Notes under the pieces: model-generated | What the model saw: only the letters and a program-made list of their open reading frames with translations | What the model was told of the DNA's origin: nothing | Database searches by the model: none | NCBI RefSeq assembly: GCF_047663525.1 | Contig: NC_092591.1 | Location: 29,793,001 to 29,857,000, forward strand | DNA: 64,000 nt | Source of the DNA: Anas platyrhynchos | Taxonomy: Eukaryota > Chordata > Aves > Anseriformes > Anatidae | Direction: 5' to 3' | Translations under genes and position numbers: made by a program | Shown here: one piece after another, positions 46,180-53,781 of the stretch | Numbering within the stretch: the first letter of the stretch is position 1 | How the letters are laid out: each line of letters starts with the position of its first letter

Positions 46180-47085
46180 TCACACAGCGGCCTCCAATGC
46201 CATGTTCCTGGGTGTGCGGCTCCCCTCCGCGCTCACTGCCTTCTCTTCGAACACTCGACGGAAGGCAGCTTTCAAAGAGCCCTGGATCCGCCCTCGCTGG
46301 CAGCTGCCCACCAGGAAATAAACAATGGGATTGGTGTTGCTGTTCAGCAATGCCAGCAATAAAAATACCAGGTTAGGAAATAGATTCTGTGTGTGTTTAA
46401 GATTGAGGAATACCTCTATGCTGAAAGGAATAGCAAGGACAAAGAAGAAGATGACATTGAGCAGGACAGCAACATAGAGTTTCCCTGGGTGTCGTCTCTG
46501 AAAGCCACATCGGAGTTTGATGAACAGGGACAGGTTGGAAATCAACATCACTGATGATAAAGTCACAATAATTGCAATGCCTATACCTCCAAATACTTCC
46601 TCATATGTCACACGAAAGTGAAAGCTAAGATACATTGAGGAAACAAAAGCTCCAGCAAAAGCCCAGAGCAACCCACTCACAATGCCAGACAAGTGCCTGG
46701 GGCGATAGCAACGATACCAGATTGGGAAGAAAACAGAGACACACCGGTCCACACTAATTGCTGTAAGTAAACCCAAGCTGCTGAGGTCAAAGAAGTGGCA
46801 CAGAAATCCAAGTATAATTTCAAGAACTCTATAGGAAAACATAATATGATTAAAGAGAGAACAAATTGTTAAGCTCAAAAATGCCGACATGAGCAGAAAA
46901 AGGAGGAGGAGCAGAGAGAAGTCAGCAACAGCCAGATTTAGGATGTAGACAGTGAAGGGGTTCCTTGTGTGGGAAAACAGGAACCAAATGACTATCCCAT
47001 TTGTCACAACTCCACACAAAGAAATCCCCATACAGACACCTAAAAAGACCAGAGTTTTATAAGATAGCGTTAAGCACATGTCCAT
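46180..47085 (-). CDS. MRGPR cluster copy 2 (301 aa), usual ATG lost
   Basis: Mas-related GPCR nearly identical to copy 1 in TM and intracellular parts ([46 protein letters not shown]). The codon that is ATG in copies 1 and 3 is GTC here (VAETSTTDF). Past the acceptor (exon start 47209), the first AUG of any frame is at 47085 in a strong context (AACATGG), giving a protein that starts [10 protein letters not shown] just before TM1. It keeps all seven helices but loses the two N-terminal sequons (NYT, NSS). The frame also stays open upstream to an ATG at 47427 (415 aa), which would require an unspliced leader. The gene may be functional with a short N terminus; a transcript would decide. The C-terminal tail is complete, and an AATAAA follows 200 nt later. 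Confidence 0.8.
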   Translation of the reverse strand: MDMCLTLSYKTLVFLGVCMGISLCGVVTNGIVIWFLFSHTRNPFTVYILNLAVADFSLLLLLFLLMSAFLSLTICSLFNHIMFSYRVLEIILGFLCHFFDLSSLGLLTAISVDRCVSVFFPIWYRCYRPRHLSGIVSGLLWAFAGAFVSSMYLSFHFRVTYEEVFGGIGIAIIVTLSSVMLISNLSLFIKLRCGFQRRHPGKLYVAVLLNVIFFFVLAIPFSIEVFLNLKHTQNLFPNLVFLLLALLNSNTNPIVYFLVGSCQRGRIQGSLKAAFRRVFEEKAVSAEGSRTPRNMALEAAV

Positions 47086-47138
47086 GTTATTTCCAGAAGA
47101 GTTCAGACGTCTAGAAGTTGTGTAGTTCAGAGAGAAGT

Positions 47139-47703
47139 CTGTTGTGCTGGTCTCTGCGACGGTGAAGCTCCTGCTCTGGGTGGCCACCTTGTCCCTCTCC
47201 CAGCACCTCCTGAGAGACAAGGAAGGAGAGAGAGAAGAGGAGCATCGGTGCTCCCGGCACTCACCGTCTGTGCCCGTGATCCCAGGCTGTGCCCAGGACA
47301 GGCTCCCACAGCTCCAGCCCCATCCCTGGCCAGCAGGCATCTCCCACCCACCCATCCCTGGCCTCCCACCTCCTGGAGCTCCTGGGAACAACACCGTCAC
47401 AGGAGCACCAACACACGGGGCCTCCACAGGGTCAGGCTTGCCGGGAGAAAGGGGCTGGCAACAGATGCCAGGGCCACCCTGCTCTGCTTCAGCCTCCTCC
47501 CTTGTGCCACGGAGCAGACCTGTGCCCTGAGAATGGGTCCCGTGGTCAGGAGACTCCTCTCACAATCTCATCTCATCGGTGACAGCTTCCCATCACATGT
47601 CCCACGATGATCTTGTCAGTGGGAGTTGGCCATGTCACCCCCTTCCTTTTCTTCTCCCCATCCACCAGCTTTGTTTTGCCATTTTGGGGGCTGCTGGGTT
47701 TCA
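47139..47703. repeat. Partial third unit: 5' flank only
   Basis: Matches the 5'-flank part of the tandem units (leader, splice sites, and the segment up to the GGGCTGCTGGGTTT block). It then diverges sharply at about 47703, marking the edge of the tandem duplication. Confidence 0.8.
47210..47264 (-). other. 55-nt GT...AG segment, copy 2
   Basis: Same donor, hairpin and acceptor as in copy 1, again exactly 55 nt. The acceptor defines the exon that holds the shortened coding frame. Confidence 0.5.
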
Positions 47704-49559
47704 CTGTGTGTGGAAGACTTTCTTCTGCTGTCTCCTGAGACATTTTGCACCCTGACAGAGCCTTTGCCATAATGTGGCAAACCTGGCAGGTGCCACAACT
47801 AACCACACAACTGTAGAAGAAAGTCCCTGCAGAGCCAAGTGCAAACAAGTCTTCTGCTTGGAGGTAAAGGAAGGGAGAGAAGCATGGTGTCAGTGAATGA
47901 CCATGCTGTCTGGACTGTTCAAGTACAAAGTGAGAGGGGTTTGAAGGAAGGATCATCTCATACCAGGAAGCTCTGGGAACAGATTTGCAGATTAATGTGT
48001 TGTACTGTTACTTCCCAGCAGCACCCTTTGTCTCTGTGTGGAAGGCTCTGTGTCAGAAGTCATCATGTAAGTCACCCCCTGGGCAGGAGAATGGCAGAAC
48101 GATGAGAGTGAGAGAGGCCAGGCAGGGATCCTCAACAGTGGGTAACGTCTGATGTGTGGAAGTGCAACAGCATGCAGTCTTTGCTCAGTGCTTCTAAACA
48201 CACGTAAATTGGTGCTCAAAGACTTCTCCCAACTTTATGTTGAATGTTCAGAAACATTAATATGTTTAATGTTCAGAAACATTTCCCCCCAGACAAAGGC
48301 TTTGCTTTAATGTGTCAAAGCACGGAACATAACACTTGTGACAAATGCAATGCTACAAAGCCATAGAAGAAATCAGTACTGGGAAATGTTTTTCACAGTG
48401 GTGGTGAAGAAAACAAAAAACAAACACACACACACACACACAAAAAAAAAAAAAAGTGCTGTCACTGAAGGACAATGATGATCTGATTGGCCTAGCTGTG
48501 GGAATGGAAAATGAAGAGGCTGGAACTTCAATTCATGAAGCATGACTGAACACCACAGCACAATAACCTGTACACTTTGAGACTCTCTGATTCCCTCTTC
48601 CAGGGCCCTGAAGGCAATAGCATCCAACAGCAGCCCCTTTTCTGTCCTGACCCCACCCATTAACCTCCTGCCCATGGACCATGGGATCCAGCTAGGGTCA
48701 GGCCTGAGCACCCAGGGTTTGCCTGCATTGTGAAGGTGTTACACCTGTTGGAAGCCTTTTCACCACCACCTTCTCATGGGTGGAATTAGCTCTACCCTTG
48801 TTTTAGGTCTACATGTGGTCCCCATCTCCTGCAGCCCAAGACTGGCTCCCCTCAGAGAGACTCTGGGCTGGGTTCATCCCTGTACATTCACTATGTGAAA
48901 TCAAAAGATATCCTTGGAGGACATCATTCTGTGAATGACCATAGGCAAAAAATAAAAATAAAAAAATCATAGAAAAAACATAGGCAATAACTCCTAAGAA
49001 GAGGTATTCAGAAGATGGAAAACGCATGAAAGAGAATATGATTAGTGAGGACGGCAGCCCTTATGATGTGAAATCAGATTGTGAGACAGGAACCACTTGC
49101 AGATAAAAGTATGTATGCAACACTATGTACCCCACAAAATGTAGTCTCAGAGAAGACATGACGGGGATGTGATCAGAGACAGAGGGCAAAGCTCTTGTGT
49201 TGTTGTGTATCTGAGCACCGGTGATTTTTCACGGCAAGTTAAGGCAAGGCCAGAGCTCTGCCTTATGGGTGGCTGTTGAGAGTACTCTGTTGGCATCCCA
49301 GGTGCAGGGCATGGGTGTGTGATAGGGCCCGGGGGGCCGGGAAACAGATTGGCACAACTGGGAGTGATTCTACACCTGAGGAATGATGTGGGGAAGAAGG
49401 AGGAGGGTTAAGGCCACAGGCTGCAAGAGACTTCCAAGGGGTATTGCCAATGCAATCAGCTCCGGGGCAGATGCGTTCTGCAGTGGAGGGGATCTCAGTG
49501 TGCTGGGGTTTCCTGCATCGAGGCCACTTGAGGCAGCTGAGGGAGCCACCGGGACCTGG
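47704..49559. other. Spacer between inverted MRGPR copies
   Basis: No gene is recognised. Two diverged similar stretches (about 47745-47925 and 48275-48500) suggest an old ~0.5-kb duplication. A (CA)n/A-run microsatellite lies at about 48423-48455. The rest shows nothing recognisable. Confidence 0.5.
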
Positions 49560-50020
49560 CAGCCCTCATGAGGGCAGCTGACAAGGCTTGGGCAAAAATA
49601 GAAGCCCCATCTCTGCTGAGCAGGGAGAGCAGGAGGTGGACTGATCTCGCTACCCTCTATTCTGGGAGCACCACGAAGCAGCTTTCCAGTGAGGTAAAAA
49701 TGATGTCCACCCACCACACCTCCAAGGCTGAGACTGAAACCCAGGCAGAGGGGCTATGACCCCCCCAGTAGATGCCTCTACCCAGACTGATCTCCCAAGG
49801 ACTGAAAGAGCCACCCAGACCATCTGTTGCAGGGAGCTCCAATATCTGGAGGTCCCTCTAGGGCCTGAAGGCAGAGTTGGGTGTCATGGGCGCACGTGTG
49901 ACCAAATAGACGCACTCTCTGAGCAAGTTGCCAGGTTGCAAGAGTCTGCAATGCATCCAGGAATCCAAGCGAGAGATCGACACGTGGTACCATGCTGGCA
50001 CGGGCTGGCCATCTGACTTG
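49560..50020 (+). mobile_element. Possible CR1 ORF1 remnant
   Basis: A broken open reading region with TETQAEGL and then DASTQTDLPRTERATQT, followed by a short leucine-containing helical stretch (QIDALSEQVARLQES). The repeated TQT(D/E) motifs before a coiled coil resemble ORF1 of CR1-type LINEs. It lies just 5' of the CR1 3' part at 50.3 kb in the same orientation, so both may belong to one internally deleted element. Confidence 0.45.
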
Positions 50021-50319
50021 CCTTAAATCCTTGGAAAAGGATGGTAAAATGGCTTCCAACCTGAAACCAACAGAATTGATGGACTCACAATACAAGGGTG
50101 GCTGGACCCTCATCTCTGCTTGAAACATAGTGAGGAATCCCCCTCTTGCCCCTGAAGTGCCCCTACACAGCAGATACGATGCTCTGGGGCTCAAAAAACT
50201 TAGAGTGTGCCAACAATGACAATGGTAATGGTCAAGACCCAGGAAAGGGCAACTGTAAAAAGGTAGATCAGCTGTAAAAAGGTAGGTTTGTGGCCCCCAG
50301 CACAAGAAACATGTGGACA

Positions 50320-50825
50320 TGTTAGAGTGAGTCCAGAGAAGGGCTAAAAAGATGATTAGAGGGCTGGAGACCTCTCCTGTAAAGAAAAGCTGAGAGAGCT
50401 CAGGATATTCAGCCTGGAGAATGTTCAGCCTGGGGATGTTCAGCATAGAGAAGAGAAGGCTCTGGGGATACCTACTTGTGGCCTTCCAGTACTTAAAGAG
50501 GTCTTGTAAAAAAGATGGAAAAGGACTGTTTACTCAGGTAAATAACGGTAGGACAAGGGGGAATGGTCTTAAACCAAAAGAGGATAAATTTAGGCTAGAC
50601 AAGAGGAGGAAATTCTTCACTGTAGGAGTAGTGCGGCACTGGAACAGGTTGCCAAGAGGATGCCCCATCCCGGGAGGTGTTCAAGGCCAGGCTGGATGGG
50701 GCCTTTGGCCAACTTGATCTAGTGGGTGGCATCCCTGCCTATGGCAGGGGGTTGGAGTTAGATGATCTTTAAGGTCTCTTCCAACCTGAGACATTCTGTG
50801 AGTCTATGAGTCTGTGATTCTGCTG
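50320..50825 (+). mobile_element. CR1 LINE 3' part, sense
   Basis: CR1 pol C-terminus and 3' UTR: GAGTCCAGAGAAGGGCTAAA, FSIEKRRLWGYLLVAFQYL in translation, VVRHWNRLPRGCP, then GAGGTGTTCAAGGCCAGGCT, GTTGGAGTTAGATGATCTTT and a TGAGTCTATGAGTCTGTGATTC tail. It has frame interruptions and a local duplication of the TTCAGCCTGG motif near 50.41 kb. Confidence 0.93.
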
Positions 50826-51344
50826 TTTCAGCCATGCTACTAATGGTCCCTGCCTGGGCCATTTCACTCATTCTCACCTTTCTACCTTCCTCCTGCCCTG
50901 CCAAATCTCTTCCCCACCATACCCTTGGTGATGCAGGCAGTAAGGTTAGCTAACTAACAGGTGAGAGCTATGAAAGTCTTCCACCACCTATGTGTCCTTG
51001 CCTTTACCAAGGCAAGAGTGCCAAAATGGTTCTCAAGTGAACATCCATTTTGTTTGACAGTAGAAACGATGTGTTGTTCTCTTTTTTAAGAAAATCCTGT
51101 AATACTTTCAATTACCGTGATGAGGTAACACTTCCATGGACAAGGTCTGCCCTGATAAGGGGCCAATTTGATGTTGCAAGACTTGGGGTTCCCAGCACCT
51201 GAATGGACATAAGATTGTCTGTGCTATCCTCTCCTTCTTTAAGGTTTCATCTTGAGTACAAGGCATTTTATATAATATTTCCTGGAGTATTTCTAACTGA
51301 GACCATAACAGAACAAAACCTCCTGATAAAAAACAGCAGAGGGG
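50826..51344. other. Spacer 5' of inverted MRGPR copy
   Basis: No gene is recognised. Similarity to the 5' flank of the cluster units begins only at about 51345. Confidence 0.5.
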
Positions 51345-52685
51345 GATGGAAGGAGGTGACGTGGCCAGTTCCCACTGACAAGATCATCGTGGGACATGTG
51401 AGGGGAAGCTGTCACTGATGAGATGAGATTGTGAGAGGAGTCTCCTGACCACGGGACCCATTCTCAGGGCACAGGTCTGCTCCGTGGCACAAGGGAGGAG
51501 GCTGAAGCAGAGCAGGGTGGCCCTGGCATCTGTTGCCAGCCCCTTTCTCCTGGTGAGCCTGGCCCCGTGGAGACCCCATGTGCCAGAGTTGTTTCCAGGA
51601 GCTCCGGGAGGTGGGAGGCCAGGGATGGGTGGGTGGGAGATGCCTGCTGGCCAGGGATGGGGCTGGAGCTGTGGGAGCCTGTCCTGGGCACAGCCTGGGA
51701 TCACGGGCACAGACGGTGAGTGCCGGGAGCACCGATGCTCCTCTTCTCTCTCTCCTTCCTTGTCTCTCAGGAGGTGCTGGGAGAGGGACAAGGTGGCCAC
51801 CCAGAGCAGGAGCTTCAGCATGGCAGAGACCAGCACAACAGACTTCTCTCTGATCTACACAACTTCTGGATATCTGAACTCTTCTGGAAATAACATGGAC
51901 ATGTGCTTAACGCTATCTTACGAATCTCTGGTCTTTTTAGGTGTGTGTACGGGGATTTCTTTTTGTGGAGTTGTGACGAATGGGATAGTCATTTGGTTCC
52001 TGTTTTCCCACATGAGGAACCCCTTCACTGTCTACATCCTAAATCTGGCTGTTGCTGACTTCTCTCTGCTCCTCCTCCTTTTTCTGCTCATGTCGGCATT
52101 TTTGAGCATAACAAATTGTTCTCTCTTTAATCATATTATGTTTTCCTATAGAGTTCTTGAAATTATACTTGGATTTCTGTGCCACTTCTTTGACCTCAGC
52201 AGCTTGGGTTTACTTACAGCAATTAGTGTGGACCGGTGTGTCTCTGTTTTCTTCCCAATCTGGTATCGTTGCTATCGCCCCAGGCACTTGTCTGGCATTG
52301 TGAGTGGGTTGCTCTGGGCTTTTGCTGCATCTTTTGTTTCCTCAATGTATCTTAGCTTTCACTTTCGTGTGCCATATGAGGAAGCATTTGGAGGTATAGC
52401 CGTTGCAATCACTGCGACTTTATCATCAGTGATGTTGATTTCCAACCTGTCCCTGTTCATCAAACTCCGATGTGGCTTTCAGAGACGACACCCAGGGAAA
52501 CTCTACGTTGCTGTCCTGCTCAATGTCATCTTCTTCTTTGTCCTTGCTATTCCTTTCAGTGTAGAGGCATTCCACGATCTTCCGCTTGCAAAGGAACTAT
52601 TTCCTCACCAGGTACCTTTATTGCTGGCATTGCTGAACAGCAGCACCAATCCCATTGTTTATTTCCTGGTGGGCAACTGCCAGCA
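51345..52685 (+). repeat. Inverted copy of the MRGPR unit
   Basis: Reverse-complement match to about 46.3-47.66 kb: 5' flank, leader, splice sites and the gene body down to TM7. Similarity stops within the codons after TM7 (about 52685), where antisense CR1 sequence begins. Confidence 0.85.
51716..51770 (+). other. 55-nt GT...AG segment with hairpin, copy 3
   Basis: ACG|GTGAGTG at 51713-51722 and TTGTCTCTCAG|G ending at 51770 bound exactly 55 nt. Inside is GGAGCA-CCGA-TGCTCC, a perfect 6-bp stem with a 4-nt loop. The same arrangement is kept in copies 1 and 2 and upstream of the pseudogene. If the donor is not used, the acceptor still marks the start of the coding exon. Confidence 0.5.
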
Positions 52686-52851
52686 GCTGTTCCAGTGTGT
52701 GACCCCCCTCTTGGTGAAGAACCTTTTCCCAATATCCATCCTGAACCTCCCCTGTCGCAGTTTGACTCCATTCCCTCTGGTCCTATCGCTGGTCACCAGA
52801 GAGAACAGATCAGTGCCTGCCCCTCCACTCCCCCTTGTGAGGAAGCTGTAG
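51820..52851 (+). CDS. MRGPR cluster copy 3 (343 aa), CR1-derived tail
   Basis: Mas-related GPCR in inverted orientation to copies 1 and 2. It starts [16 protein letters not shown] at an ATG with A at -3 and G at +4, 49 nt inside the exon after the acceptor at 51770. The body has TM1 [14 protein letters not shown]2 [20 protein letters not shown]3 end [27 protein letters not shown] and TM7 [15 protein letters not shown], so all seven helices are present. After about residue 288 it no longer matches the family: the basic helix 8 and FRRVFEEKAV tail are replaced by about 55 residues (for example [20 protein letters not shown]) read from antisense CR1 DNA, ending at a stop in the CR1. The loss of helix 8 may impair trafficking or coupling. 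It could be a neofunctionalised receptor or an early pseudogene. Confidence 0.8.
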   Translation: MAETSTTDFSLIYTTSGYLNSSGNNMDMCLTLSYESLVFLGVCTGISFCGVVTNGIVIWFLFSHMRNPFTVYILNLAVADFSLLLLLFLLMSAFLSITNCSLFNHIMFSYRVLEIILGFLCHFFDLSSLGLLTAISVDRCVSVFFPIWYRCYRPRHLSGIVSGLLWAFAASFVSSMYLSFHFRVPYEEAFGGIAVAITATLSSVMLISNLSLFIKLRCGFQRRHPGKLYVAVLLNVIFFFVLAIPFSVEAFHDLPLAKELFPHQVPLLLALLNSSTNPIVYFLVGNCQQLFQCVTPLLVKNLFPISILNLPCRSLTPFPLVLSLVTRENRSVPAPPLPLVRKL

Positions 52852-52910
52852 ACTGTGATGAGGTCTTCCCTCAGCCTCCTCTTTTCTAGGCTAAACACAC
52901 CTAGTGACCT
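52686..52910 (-). mobile_element. CR1 LINE fragment, antisense, both ends missing
   Basis: Read on the minus strand this is CR1 pol C-terminus: [39 protein letters not shown], then GVTHWNS where it joins MRGPR sequence. The CR1 3' UTR and tail are absent, so this is not a simple insertion end; the junction arose by deletion or recombination within an existing CR1. Confidence 0.9.
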
Positions 52911-52935
52911 TGAAATGGGAACAAGGATGAGAGGA

Positions 52936-53052
52936 AAGGGACAAGAAAAGGGAAAGGGAAAGGGAAAGGGAAAGGGAAAGGGAAAGGAAAAGGAAAAGGA
53001 AAAGGAAAAGGAAAAGGAAAAGGAAAAGGAAAAGGAAAAGGAAAAGGAAAAA
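52936..53052. repeat. (GGGAAA)n / (GGAAAA)n array
   Basis: Polypurine array on the plus strand that starts as GGGAAA and continues as GGAAAA repeats. It lies downstream of MRGPR copy 3, in the same orientation relative to the gene as the arrays of units A and B. Confidence 0.95.
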
Positions 53053-53746
53053 AGCAAAGGACACACAGAAGCATATATAGAGGAAAAATATATATTCTCT
53101 ACTTCCCATCAATGAGCAGTGTTCAGCCACATACTGGGAAGCAGGGCCACAATATGCATGGCAGTTGTTTAGAAGGACAGATTTTCATAACGAGAGCACC
53201 CACTCCTCTTTCCCATTTCCCACCTTTAATTGCTGAGCCTGACACCATATGGCATGGAATATCCCTTTGGCCAGTCTAGGTCATCCGCTCTAGTGTTGTC
53301 CTTTCCCCACCTCTTGCCCACCCCCAGCCTGCTGGCTCTTGGAGCGGTTTGGAGGATATTTTGATGAGGTGCCAGTATTGCTCAGCAGCAGACAAAACAC
53401 TGGTGTGATACCAGTGCTGTTCTAGCTACAGCTGCAGAGCATAATACTACATGGGCTTTTGCAGGGAAAATTAACTCCATCCCAGCCAGACCCAGTACAA
53501 TGTTCTCCTCCAAACTAAAGCTGAGATCCCTTCTGACAAGCATTATAGCAGTAACAACATGAGCATCGACTGAGGGGCCCTTCTAGGCGTACTATTCTAG
53601 GGGTACTATTAGGGGTACTATTATATTTCATAAGAAACAACCTAATCATTGTTTGACTTAAAAGAAACTTCTTCCAGAATGTCGGTTATCTGGTTTTTAT
53701 AGCATCTTTAACACTCTTTTTTTTTTTTTATAACATTAAAATAATG

Positions 53747-53781
<35 letters not shown>

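Larger units (their letters stand above)
44728..47138 (-). repeat. 2.4-kb tandem unit B (holds most of MRGPR copy 2)
   Basis: Second direct copy of the unit at 42321-44727. A third, partial copy of only the 5'-flank part follows at 47139-47703 before similarity ends. Confidence 0.85.
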
